Source of the DNA: Pseudomonadota bacterium
GTDB lineage: Bacteria; Pseudomonadota; Gammaproteobacteria; Burkholderiales; Burkholderiaceae_E
Assembly (NCBI GenBank): GCA_963204785.1
Contig: CAUJHG010000058.1
Span: forward strand, 1-35,467
DNA: 35,467 nt
Reading direction: 5' to 3'
Shown: positions 15,789-25,436 of the stretch, piece after piece
Layout: the number at the start of each line of letters is the position of its first letter
Position numbering within the stretch: the stretch's first letter is position 1
Notes under the pieces: generated by a model
What the model was told of the DNA's origin: nothing
The model's database searches: none
The model's input: only the letters and a program-made list of their open reading frames with translations
Translations under genes and position numbers: made by a program

Positions 15789-16907
15789 TCAGGCGTACGG
15801 CTCGAAGTCATTCGAGTCCGTCTTCAGCAGCTGCATCAGCTTCGGGTGGACGAAGAGCTTGTCGCGCCCGAGATCGATCTCGAGCAGAACGCCGGCAGCC
15901 ACCAGTTGCTGAAGATAGCGGGACGCCGCCTGGCGCTGGCAGATCCCCTTGTCGACCAGGTTGGCGATCCTGCAGTACGGCTGCTCGAAGATGACATCCA
16001 CGAGCTCGCGCGAGTGGATCCGGGGTAACCGGGCCTTGACGTAGGCCGCGGTGTGCCCGGAAAGCTCGCGCACCGCGCCGATCTTGACCCGGGTCCAGCG
16101 CGCGGTCTCTTCGACTGCGGCCAGCATGAAGAGCACCCAATCCTCCCACGCCTGCTCGCGGGTTACCGCCTGCAGGAGCCGATAGTAGTCGGGCTTGTTC
16201 GCAATGATGTAGCGGCTCAGGTACAGGATCGGAAGGTTGAGCAAGCCTTCCTGGATCAGAAACAGGATGTTGATGATCCGCCCGGTGCGGCCATTGCCGT
16301 CCACAAACGGATGAATGGCCTCGAACTGGTAGTGACCGACGGCGAGGCGGACCAACGGGTCCAGTTCCCGTGCCTCGTGCATGAAGCGTTCCCAGTTGGC
16401 GAGCAAGTCGCGCAGTCGCTGTTCGCCCGACGGCGGGGTGTAGATCACTGCTCCCGTCCGGTCGTTGAGCAGTTGCGTTCCGGGGACCTTTCGGATGTCC
16501 AGGTCGACGCCCTTGAGCGTTCTGCAGATCTCCACGGCGGTGGAGGTACAGAGAGGCTGGCGCGTCAGCGACCGGAACCCCGCGCGCAGCGCCGAGCGGT
16601 AGCGGAGTGCCTCCTTCGTGGCCGGATCGGCATGTCCGTCGCCTTGAGCGAACTGGAACAGCTTGTCAGTCGTCGTGACGATGTTCTCGATCGCCGAGCT
16701 GTCCTTCGCCTCGAGCAACGGGATCGTGTTGATCAGCATCGCCTGGTTCGGGATCAGCTCGGCCGCCTGCTTCAGCTCGGCCACAGCAGCGCGCGCTTCG
16801 ATGCACGCCTTCAGGATCCGTCTGGTTTCCAGATCATGAGCCGGCGGCAGCCACGGCAGTTCGTCGTAGGCCACATCCGGACGCCATCCGGATCGAGTAG
16901 CAGACAT
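15789..16907 (-). CDS. Fic family protein (putative AMPylase) with C-terminal winged helix
   Basis: A 372-residue Fic protein. The complete catalytic motif HPFVDGNGRTGR is at residues 199-210. An inhibitory motif of the form [S/T]xxxE[G/N] is present before it as SSAIEN (70-75), so this is a class II, self-inhibited Fic protein. Residues about 310-372 look like a winged helix (ELVDVIFEQPYCRIANLVDKG, then QRQAASRYLQQLV and a wing ending in LFVHPKLMQLL). Fic proteins with this motif transfer AMP to hydroxyl groups of proteins; the target is unknown. The ATG at 16907 has only GAGAAC nearby; an upstream ATG at 16985 would include the promoter dyad and is rejected. Base composition is less GC-rich than the core genes and the gene lies between two toxin-antitoxin copies, suggesting acquisition. 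Confidence 0.9.
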   Translation of the reverse strand: MSATRSGWRPDVAYDELPWLPPAHDLETRRILKACIEARAAVAELKQAAELIPNQAMLINTIPLLEAKDSSAIENIVTTTDKLFQFAQGDGHADPATKEALRYRSALRAGFRSLTRQPLCTSTAVEICRTLKGVDLDIRKVPGTQLLNDRTGAVIYTPPSGEQRLRDLLANWERFMHEARELDPLVRLAVGHYQFEAIHPFVDGNGRTGRIINILFLIQEGLLNLPILYLSRYIIANKPDYYRLLQAVTREQAWEDWVLFMLAAVEETARWTRVKIGAVRELSGHTAAYVKARLPRIHSRELVDVIFEQPYCRIANLVDKGICQRQAASRYLQQLVAAGVLLEIDLGRDKLFVHPKLMQLLKTDSNDFEPYA

Positions 16908-16921
16908 GTTCTCGAAACATG

Positions 16922-16988
16922 GTTTTTGCGACACAGTTGGACGATATGTCGTCGCTGACGACACGTCAACTTGATGTGTCGCCAAAAC
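16922..16988 (-). promoter_or_regulatory. Fic promoter embedded in a 67-bp nested dyad
   Basis: Minus strand: TTGACG (16969-16964), a 17-bp spacer and TATCGT (16946-16941), a good sigma-70-like promoter 34 bp before the Fic start. The spacer itself is a perfect inverted repeat TGTCGTC-n3-GACGACA (16947-16963). On the same axis (16955), GTTTTTGCGACACA (16922-16935) and TGTGTCGCCAAAAC (16975-16988) form an outer inverted repeat with 13 of 14 matches. Probably an operator bound by a dimer of dimers. Confidence 0.7.
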
Positions 16989-17081
16989 TCGGTTTCGGCA
17001 ACACGTCTGGCCAATGCGTTCTCACGGAGAACGAAGGAGGCGGGGCAGTCTTACGTCGCCTGACCCATCCGCAGCGTCAGG

Positions 17082-17205
17082 CATCTTCCCGATCATCGGC
17101 TGCGAAAGCGGCATGCCGCCCTGGCGGATGCGGCGGGCCAGGCTTCGTTGACGTCGGTGACGGATGGAGGGGTCGGATCCGGGAGCTCCACCTGCACCGG
17201 CGCCC
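17082..17205 (-). pseudogene. Deleted remnant of a second DUF4258/HTH toxin-antitoxin pair
   Basis: 17082-17130 matches 15081-15129 (middle of the antitoxin-like gene) at 45 of 49 bases, and 17139-17163 matches 15309-15333 (toxin 3' end and gene junction) at 23 of 25. In the intact locus these blocks are separated by 179 bp; here by 8 bp. So the N-terminal part of the antitoxin gene is missing. A short further resemblance to the toxin gene (CCACCTGCAC) appears at 17189-17198, again after a deletion; the 17205 limit is approximate. The translated scrap RIRQGGMPLSQPMIGKM is still recognisable. Same orientation as the intact pair, about 2 kb upstream of it. It cannot encode either protein. Confidence 0.75.
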
Positions 17206-17269
17206 ACACAACGCCGAGACGGGAACGGGACGGCGCGTCGGCCTGACGCCGGCTCGCTGATTCCATCGA

Positions 17270-17354
17270 TGGTGCCCGAGGTCGGACTCGAACCGACAAG
17301 CCTTGCGGCGGGGGATTTTGAGTCCCCTGCGTCTACCAATTCCACCACTCGGGC
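17270..17354 (-). tRNA. tRNA-Leu (anticodon CAA)
   Basis: The minus strand folds as an 85-nt class II tRNA. The acceptor stem is GCCCGAG/CTCGGGC, the D-arm contains TTGGTAGA, and the anticodon arm GGGGA-CTCAAAA-TCCCC has anticodon CAA (reads UUG). The long variable arm typical of Leu is present, the T-arm contains GGTTCGAGTCC, and the 3' CCA is encoded. Its 3' end faces the Fic/toxin-antitoxin patch. Confidence 0.96.
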
Positions 17355-17418
17355 GCGGGAGGGAGGGCGATTATCTGCCAATCGCCCCCCGGCGGCAAAC
17401 GGCCGCGCCCGGCGCGAA

Positions 17419-18249
17419 TCAGCGGCCGGTGAAGCGCGGCGGCCGCTTCTCGAGGAAGTGCGCGACGCCCTCCTTGAAGTCCTCGCTGGCCAGGCTGAGC
17501 GCCATCTCGTGGTCGGCGGTGACCGTGGCCTCGGCCAGCGACTGGAACATGCCCTCCCAGATCTGGCGCTTCATCACCGCGAGCGAGCGCGGCGACACCG
17601 AATCGACCATCGACTTCAGGTACTCGCGCGAGGCATCGATCAGCTGCGCGTCCGGCACCACGCGCTGCACGATTCCCAGCCGCAGCGCCTCGTCGGCGCG
17701 CACCTTGCGCGCGGAATACAGGAGGTCCGCCGCGCTGGGCAGGCCGACCAGCCGCGGCAGCATCCAGCTGATCCCGTGCTCGGCGATCAGGCCGCGCTGC
17801 GCGAACGCGGTGGTGAACACCGCACTCTCGGCGGCGAAGCGGAAGTCGCAGAACAGCGAGACGACGAAGCCCAGGCCGGCGCAGGGGCCGTTGATCGCGC
17901 CCAGGATCGGCTTGGGGATCGCCGGCAGCCAGGTGTTGGGCAGCTGGAAGTCGGGGCGCGGGCTGCCTCCGGCCGGAACACCGCGCACCGGCGGCGCCTC
18001 GTCGGCGTGGCTGGCGCCCTTGCTGGCCGACAGCCCCGAGAGCAGGTTCATGTCGGCGCCCGCGCAGAAGCCGCGGCCGGCGCCGGTGAGCAGGATCGCG
18101 CGCACGCCATCGTCGGCGCTGGCCGCGTGCATCGCCTCGCGCAGTTCGCCGGCCATCTGGCGGGTCCAGGCGTTGAGCCGGTCGGGGCGGTTCAGGGTGA
18201 TCGTGGCAATGCGGTCGCGGACGTCGTACAGGATCGCTTCGTAGGCCAT
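17419..18249 (-). CDS. Enoyl-CoA hydratase/isomerase family protein
   Basis: A 276-residue crotonase-fold protein. TITLNRPDRLNAWT (16-29) and GAGRGFCAGADMN (56-68, first oxyanion-hole segment) are typical, followed by GPCAGLGF (second oxyanion hole) and RGLIAEHGISWMLPRLVG with a likely catalytic Glu. A Gly/Pro-rich insertion (about 70-105) separates the first and second motifs. Members hydrate enoyl-CoA in beta-oxidation or isomerise related thioesters; the substrate is not determined. The start at 18249 has GGAGGAG 7 nt upstream, a strong Shine-Dalgarno. A tRNA-Leu gene follows 64 bp downstream; the GNAT gene lies upstream on the same strand. Confidence 0.9.
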   Translation of the reverse strand: MAYEAILYDVRDRIATITLNRPDRLNAWTRQMAGELREAMHAASADDGVRAILLTGAGRGFCAGADMNLLSGLSASKGASHADEAPPVRGVPAGGSPRPDFQLPNTWLPAIPKPILGAINGPCAGLGFVVSLFCDFRFAAESAVFTTAFAQRGLIAEHGISWMLPRLVGLPSAADLLYSARKVRADEALRLGIVQRVVPDAQLIDASREYLKSMVDSVSPRSLAVMKRQIWEGMFQSLAEATVTADHEMALSLASEDFKEGVAHFLEKRPPRFTGR

Positions 18250-18315
18250 GGCGGGCTCCTCCGGTGGGGGTGTGCCCGGGAGCTTACGCCAGCGCCGCAG
18301 CCCCTGCTTCCGGAT

Positions 18316-18861
18316 TCAGGGCGCGGATTCTCCGGTCAGCATCCGGGCGAACTCCGGGTAGGGCGGCACGATCAGATAGGCGTCGGCCTCGCCGCCGCCG
18401 GACTCGATGCTCATCCCGGCGTTGCGGGCGATCGACATGATCGCCCGGTTGCGCGTCAGGCAGTGCATGTACAGGCGCCCGTAGCCGGCGCGCGCCGCGC
18501 GCACGACCGCGTAGCGGAAGATCGCCGCCCCCAGCCCGTGGCCGCGCGCCTGCGGCAGCACCGACAGCCCCAGTTCGGCAGCCTTGCCGTCGAGCACGAG
18601 GTGGCCGATGCCCACCCACTGCCCCGGCGCGCCGCGCGCGCCGAAGACCACGTCGCGCTCGAAGTCGATCCCGTCGACGTAGCGCGCGATCACCGAGTCA
18701 TCCACCGCGACGCCGAAGCGCAGCCGGCGATCCTCCTCGCCCAGCGCAGCGAAGTGCGCCACCATCGCGTCGCGATCGGCCCGATCCAGCCGCTCGAAGA
18801 GCGCCACCCAGTCGAGCAGGCGCCGCGGCAGCGGGCGAAGGTCGGCGTGCGAGGTGTCCAT
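18316..18861 (-). CDS. GNAT family N-acetyltransferase
   Basis: A 181-residue acetyltransferase-like protein. ELGLSVLPQARGHGLGAAIF contains the acetyl-CoA-binding Q/RxxGxG/A turn (ARGHGLG), preceded by the strands VGIGHLVLD and followed by a helix and the RNRAIMSIARNAGM segment typical of GNAT domains; the end YLIVPPYPEFARML is unassigned. Substrate unknown; protein, small-molecule or antibiotic acetylation are all possible. I chose the ATG at 18861 since GGAG lies 7 nt upstream; in-frame ATGs at 18873 and 18909 lack this. It is separated from the enoyl-CoA hydratase gene by 66 bp on the same strand. Confidence 0.82.
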   Translation of the reverse strand: MDTSHADLRPLPRRLLDWVALFERLDRADRDAMVAHFAALGEEDRRLRFGVAVDDSVIARYVDGIDFERDVVFGARGAPGQWVGIGHLVLDGKAAELGLSVLPQARGHGLGAAIFRYAVVRAARAGYGRLYMHCLTRNRAIMSIARNAGMSIESGGGEADAYLIVPPYPEFARMLTGESAP

Positions 18862-18945
18862 TGTCGTCTCCATCACTGGCGCAGATGCGGTCAAGGGGAT
18901 TTGTTGCAATACAGCAATCTAGAGTGCATCCTCGATTCATCAAGA

Positions 18946-18968
18946 GGCCCATCGAAGAATGATGGGCC
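18946..18968. promoter_or_regulatory. Inverted repeat in the AT-richer gap between the GNAT gene and queA
   Basis: GGCCCATC (18946-18953) and GATGGGCC (18961-18968) are a perfect 8-bp inverted repeat with a 7-nt loop in a 185-bp gap (18862-19046) that is less GC-rich than both neighbours. On the plus strand a T-containing run (CGTCGTTTTG) follows, so it could be an operator, a leader hairpin or the terminator of a small RNA. No coding potential is seen in the gap, and no clear queA promoter. Confidence 0.4.
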
Positions 18969-19046
18969 ATGAAGCTTCGTCGTTTTGTGCATTGCATCAT
19001 AACAGCGCTCGGCGCGCAGCGCCGACTCGCATAAGATGGCGCCCGA

Positions 19047-21280
<2,234 letters not shown>

Positions 21281-21304
21281 TACCGGTTACCAAAGGAGAG
21301 TACC

Positions 21305-21664
21305 GTGCTCATTTCCCCGGCCCACGCCCAGCTGATCTCGAATGCGCACGCGCAGACCGCGGGCGCAAGCGGCACCGACCAGATCTTCGGCTTCCTGCCG
21401 ATCATCCTGATGTTCGTCGTGCTGTACTTCCTGATGATCCGTCCGCAGATGAAGCGGGCCAAGGAGCACAAGACCATGCTCGAGGCGCTCAAGAAGGGCG
21501 ACGAGGTGGTCACCTCCGGCGGGCTGGTCGGCAAGGTCACCAAGGTCGGCGAGAGCTACGTGAGCGTCGAGGTCGCCCGCGCCGGCGACTCCGCCATCGA
21601 GATGCACTTCCAGAAGGGCGCGGTCCAGACCCTGCTGCCCAACGGCACCATCAAGGCGCTCTGA
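21305..21664 (+). CDS. yajC: Preprotein translocase accessory subunit YajC
   Basis: A 119-residue YajC. One membrane helix (about 25-43, FGFLPIILMFVVLYFLMI) is followed by the cytoplasmic signature RPQMKRAKEHKTMLEALKKG and GDEVVTSGGLVGKV. YajC joins SecD and SecF in the accessory complex that aids SecYEG. The start is a GTG at 21305 preceded by a strong AAAGGAG; the 24-residue N-terminal part before the helix (Ala/His-rich) is common in betaproteobacterial YajC. It lies between tgt and secD in the conserved order queA-tgt-yajC-secD-secF. Confidence 0.95.
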   Translation: MLISPAHAQLISNAHAQTAGASGTDQIFGFLPIILMFVVLYFLMIRPQMKRAKEHKTMLEALKKGDEVVTSGGLVGKVTKVGESYVSVEVARAGDSAIEMHFQKGAVQTLLPNGTIKAL

Positions 21665-21759
21665 GCCCGGCTTGCGCACGGGCCGCCCCGCCCCGGGTCG
21701 CGGTCCCGCCGGCCACGCCCCTGCCCCATCTTCCACGATCACGCCCAGCCGCCACCCCG

Positions 21760-23616
21760 ATGAACCGATACCCGATCTGGAAGTACGTGATGATCGCCGT
21801 GATCCTGGTGATCGGCATCATCTACACGCTGCCCAACTTCTTCGGCGAGTCGCCGGCAGTCCAGGTCTCGAGCGCCAAGGCCACCGTCAAGGTGGACCTC
21901 GCGACGCTCGCCCGGGTGGAGTCGATCCTGAAGACGGCGGGGATCGAACCCACCGGCAGCTACTTCGACGGCAACTCGGTGAAGGTGCGGCTGCGCGACG
22001 CCGACACCCAGATCAGGGCCAAGGATCTCATCGCCCGCGAACTCGACCCTGATGCCGACGACCCGGTCTACGTGGTCGCGCTGAACCTGCTGTCGAGCTC
22101 GCCGCAGTGGCTCACGAAGCTCAACGCGCTGCCGATGTACCTGGGCCTGGACCTGCGCGGCGGCGTGCACTTCCTGCTGCAGGTCGACACGAAGCAGGCG
22201 CTGTCCAAGCGCCTGGACAGCACCACCGCCGAGGTGCGCACGCTGCTGCGCGACAAGGGCGTGCGCCACGCCGGAGTGCTGCGCTCCGGCAGCAGCATCG
22301 AGATCCGTTTCCGCGACGAGGAGACCCGCACCCGCGCGCGCAACGTGCTGGCCGACAATCAGCCCTCGCTGCTGGTGACCGAACGCGCCGAAGGCGGCGA
22401 GCTGATGCTGGTGGCGGGGTTCAGGCCGCAGGCGGAGCGCGAGGTGCTCGACAACGCCCTCAAGCAGAACATCACCACGCTGCACAACCGCGTCAACGAA
22501 CTCGGCGTGGCCGAGCCGGTGATCCAGCAGCAGGGCGCCGACCGCATCGTCGTGCAGTTGCCCGGCGTGCAGGACACCGCCAAGGCCAAGGACATCCTCG
22601 GACGCACCGCCACCCTCGAGGCGCGGCTCGTCGACCTCAGCGCGGAGGCGCAGGCCGCGCTGACCGGCGCAGGGCCGGTGCCCTTCGGCAGCGAGCTCTT
22701 CAAGGTCGGCCGCGGCGCTCCGGTGGTGCTGCGCAAGCAGGTGATCTTCTCCGGCGAGCAGCTCACCGGCGCGCAGGCCACCTTCGACGAGAACCAGCGG
22801 GCCGCAGTGGGCATCCAGCTCAACGACGCCGCCGGCCGGGTGCTGCGCGACGTCTCCCGCGAGAACCTGAAGAAGCCGATGGCGGTGGTGCTGTTCGAGC
22901 GCGGCCGCGGCGAGGTGCTCACGGTGGCCACGATCCAGGCCGAGCTCGGCTCGCGCTTCCAGATCACCGGGATGGACAGCCCCCAGGCCTCGAACGACCT
23001 CGCGCTGCTTCTGCGCGCGGGCGCGCTGGCCGCACCGATGGAGATCATCGAGGAGCGCACGATCGGACCGAGCCTGGGCGCGGAGAACATCACCAAGGGC
23101 TTCGACAGCACCCTGTACGGCTTCCTGACGATCGCCGCCTTCATGATCGCGTACTACGCGCTGTTCGGGGTCTTCTCCACCCTGGCGCTCGGGGTGAACC
23201 TGCTGCTGCTGGTGGCCCTGCTCTCCATGCTGCAGGCCACGCTCACGCTGCCCGGAATCGCCGCGATCGCGCTCACGCTGGGCATGGCGATCGACGCCAA
23301 CGTCCTGATCAACGAGCGCATCCGCGAGGAGCTGCGCCGCGGCGTCTCCCCGCAGGTGGCGATCTCCGAGGGCTACGAGCGCGCCTGGGCCACCATCCTC
23401 GACTCCAACGTCACCACGCTGATCGCCGGCATCGCGCTGCTGGTGTTCGGCTCCGGCCCGGTGCGCGGCTTCGCGGTCGTCCACTGCCTGGGGATCATGA
23501 CCTCGATCTTCTCGTCGGTGGTGGTGTCGCGCGGCTTCGTCAACCTCTGGTACGGGCGGCGCAAGAAGGTCAGCAAGCTCTCGATCGGTCAGGTCTGGAA
23601 GCCGTCGACCAACTGA
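21760..23616 (+). CDS. secD: Protein translocase subunit SecD
   Basis: A 618-residue SecD, the larger half of the proton-driven SecDF motor that pulls secreted proteins through SecYEG. The first membrane helix is near residues 5-26; YLGLDLRGGVHFLLQVD (about 127-143) is the conserved D-region; a large periplasmic P1 domain follows; five further helices occupy about 450-605, including LTLGMAIDANVLINERIREE (about 506-525) with the proton-relay Asp. The length is normal for betaproteobacteria. The ATG at 21760 has no clear Shine-Dalgarno. yajC is upstream (95-bp gap) and secF downstream (48-bp gap). Confidence 0.96.
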   Translation: MNRYPIWKYVMIAVILVIGIIYTLPNFFGESPAVQVSSAKATVKVDLATLARVESILKTAGIEPTGSYFDGNSVKVRLRDADTQIRAKDLIARELDPDADDPVYVVALNLLSSSPQWLTKLNALPMYLGLDLRGGVHFLLQVDTKQALSKRLDSTTAEVRTLLRDKGVRHAGVLRSGSSIEIRFRDEETRTRARNVLADNQPSLLVTERAEGGELMLVAGFRPQAEREVLDNALKQNITTLHNRVNELGVAEPVIQQQGADRIVVQLPGVQDTAKAKDILGRTATLEARLVDLSAEAQAALTGAGPVPFGSELFKVGRGAPVVLRKQVIFSGEQLTGAQATFDENQRAAVGIQLNDAAGRVLRDVSRENLKKPMAVVLFERGRGEVLTVATIQAELGSRFQITGMDSPQASNDLALLLRAGALAAPMEIIEERTIGPSLGAENITKGFDSTLYGFLTIAAFMIAYYALFGVFSTLALGVNLLLLVALLSMLQATLTLPGIAAIALTLGMAIDANVLINERIREELRRGVSPQVAISEGYERAWATILDSNVTTLIAGIALLVFGSGPVRGFAVVHCLGIMTSIFSSVVVSRGFVNLWYGRRKKVSKLSIGQVWKPSTN

Positions 23617-23664
23617 CCCGCAGGTCGAACCAGCCCACCACCCAGGCCCCGGAGGCACAGGCAC

Positions 23665-24609
23665 ATGGAATTCTTCCGGATCAAGCGCGACATCCCGTTC
23701 ATGCGGCATGCGCTGATCTTCAACGCCATCTCGGTGATCACCTTCGTGCTGGCGGTCTTCTTCCTCGTCACGCGCGGGCTGCACCTGTCGGTCGAGTTCA
23801 CTGGCGGCACCGTGATGGAGGTGGCCTACGAGCAGAGCGCCGACCTCCCGAAGATCCGGGGCATGGTCGAGTCGCTGGGCTATGCCGACGCCCAGGTGCA
23901 GAGCTTCGGCACCTCGCGCGACGTGATGATCCGGCTGGCGATCCGCGGCGGCGAGACCTCGGCACAGCAGAGCGAGAAGGTGATGGCGGCGCTGAAGGCC
24001 GCCGACCCCTCGGTGCAGTTGCGCCGCGTCGAGTTCGTCGGCCCGCAGGTGGGCTCCGAGCTCGCCACTGACGGCGCGATGGCGCTGCTGTTCGTGATCG
24101 CGGGCATCGTGCTGTACCTGGCGATCCGCTTCGAGTGGAAGTTCGGCGTGGCGGCGATCATCGCCAACCTGCACGACGTGGTCATCATCCTGGGCTTCTT
24201 CGCGTTCTTCCAGTGGGAGTTCTCGCTGTCGGTGCTTGCCGCGGTGCTCGCGGTGCTCGGCTATTCGGTCAACGAATCGGTGGTGATCTTCGACCGCGTC
24301 CGCGAGAAGTTCCGCGAGCGCCAGGCGCGGCACATGACCACGCCGCAGGTGCTCGACCACGCGATCACCAGCACCATCTCGCGCACGATCATCACGCACG
24401 GCTCCACGCAGATCATGGTGCTGTCGATGCTGATCTTCGGCGGCGCCACGCTGCACTACTTCGCCCTGGCGCTGACCATCGGAATCCTGTTCGGGATCTA
24501 CTCGTCGGTCTTCGTCGCCGCCGCAATCGCAATGTGGCTCGGCGCCAAGCGCGAGGACCTGCTCAAGCCGCAGAAGAAGAAGGACGACGGGCAGCCCGAA
24601 CTGCCCTGA
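23665..24609 (+). CDS. secF: Protein translocase subunit SecF
   Basis: A 314-residue SecF with six membrane helices (first near 16-36, the rest between about 135 and 290). Conserved features: VEFTGGTVMEV after helix 1, the periplasmic P4 region, and GYSVNESVVIFDRVRE (about 198-213), the motif paired with SecD in proton translocation. The tail is rich in Lys/Asp (KPQKKKDDG). The start at 23665 has GGAGG 9 nt upstream. It closes the yajC-secD-secF run; a cytochrome b561-like gene follows after 89 bp. Confidence 0.96.
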   Translation: MEFFRIKRDIPFMRHALIFNAISVITFVLAVFFLVTRGLHLSVEFTGGTVMEVAYEQSADLPKIRGMVESLGYADAQVQSFGTSRDVMIRLAIRGGETSAQQSEKVMAALKAADPSVQLRRVEFVGPQVGSELATDGAMALLFVIAGIVLYLAIRFEWKFGVAAIIANLHDVVIILGFFAFFQWEFSLSVLAAVLAVLGYSVNESVVIFDRVREKFRERQARHMTTPQVLDHAITSTISRTIITHGSTQIMVLSMLIFGGATLHYFALALTIGILFGIYSSVFVAAAIAMWLGAKREDLLKPQKKKDDGQPELP

Positions 24610-24698
24610 TCGAAACCGGTCCGGGCGCCGGCACCAGGCGGCGCCACCGGGCCGATCCGGCGCCGGGCCAGGCGTCGCACCAGACTGGAGGGCTCCGG

Positions 24699-25391
24699 AT
24701 GCAGCGAAGGCTTCGCGTGTGGGATCTGCCCACGCGCCTGTTCCACTGGTCGCTCGCCGCCTGCGTGGTCGGCGCGGTGGTCTCGGTCAACATCGGCGGC
24801 AACGCGGTGGGCTGGCACTTCCGCTTCGGCTACGCGATCCTCGCGCTGCTGCTGTTTCGCGTCGTCTGGGGCTTCGCCGGGTCGCGCTACGCCCGTTTCG
24901 CGAGCTTTCCGCCGAGCCTCGGTGCCGCCCTGCGCCACTTGCGCGCGCCGTCGGCAGCCAGCGCACCGCCGGGGCACAACCCGCTGGGCGCACTCTCGGT
25001 GTACGCGATGCTGCTCGCGCTGGCGGTGCAGGCGGGCACCGGCCTGTTCGCCAACGACGCGATCATGTGGGACGGGCCCCTGAAGAACCTGGTGTCGAAC
25101 GCCGCGAGCGACGCCCTCACCCGGGTGCACAAGATCAACCGCTTCGTGGTGATCGCGCTGGTGCTGCTGCACATCGGTGCAATCGCCTTCCATCGCCTGG
25201 CCAGGGGCCACCGGCTGGTCGGCGCGATGGTCCGCGGCGACGCGCTGATCGACCCGGCCGACGGTGCGCCGCCCGAGGCGGCACGCGACGACGCAGCGCT
25301 GCGCGTCCGGGCGCTGGTCGCGCTGGTGGCCTGCGCCGCACTGGTCTGGGCGCTGGTGAGTCTCGGTGGGAAGACGGGCGGCGGCTTCTGA
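24699..25391 (+). CDS. Cytochrome b561-type membrane protein
   Basis: A 230-residue di-haem b cytochrome of the Ni/Fe-hydrogenase/b561 superfamily. VWDLPTRLFHWSLAAC (7-22) carries the first haem His; WHFRFGYAILALLLFRVVWG follows; a third helix GALSVYAMLLALAVQAGTGL and the fourth VHKINRFVVIALVLLHIGAIAFH supply further His ligands; a last hydrophobic helix lies near the C-terminus. Such proteins pass electrons from the quinone pool to periplasmic c-type cytochromes. In many betaproteobacteria the gene accompanies a small cytochrome c, and here a cytochrome c' gene lies 45 bp away but in the convergent direction. The ATG at 24699 is preceded by CTGGAGGG. Confidence 0.9.
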   Translation: MQRRLRVWDLPTRLFHWSLAACVVGAVVSVNIGGNAVGWHFRFGYAILALLLFRVVWGFAGSRYARFASFPPSLGAALRHLRAPSAASAPPGHNPLGALSVYAMLLALAVQAGTGLFANDAIMWDGPLKNLVSNAASDALTRVHKINRFVVIALVLLHIGAIAFHRLARGHRLVGAMVRGDALIDPADGAPPEAARDDAALRVRALVALVACAALVWALVSLGGKTGGGF

Positions 25392-25402
25392 TCGGCCGGC
25401 GC

Positions 25403-25425
25403 GGCCGGCGCCCTGCGCGCCGGCC
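25403..25425. terminator. Bidirectional hairpin between convergent cytochrome genes
   Basis: GGCCGGCGC (25403-25411) and GCGCCGGCC (25417-25425) form a perfect 9-bp stem with a 5-nt loop, placed in the 45-bp gap between the b561 and c' genes. No T-run on either side. The position fits a shared terminator. Confidence 0.5.
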
Positions 25426-25436
25426 TCGTCGCGGGC

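Noticed and set aside
17263..17272. CCATCGATGG palindrome at the 3' end of tRNA-Leu
   Set aside because: Half of it is the encoded CCA end and the rest is short; most likely coincidence.
21739..24456. 905-codon open frame on the minus strand opposite secD-secF
   Set aside because: Shadow of secD and secF; His/Gln/Arg-rich repetitive translation without domains.
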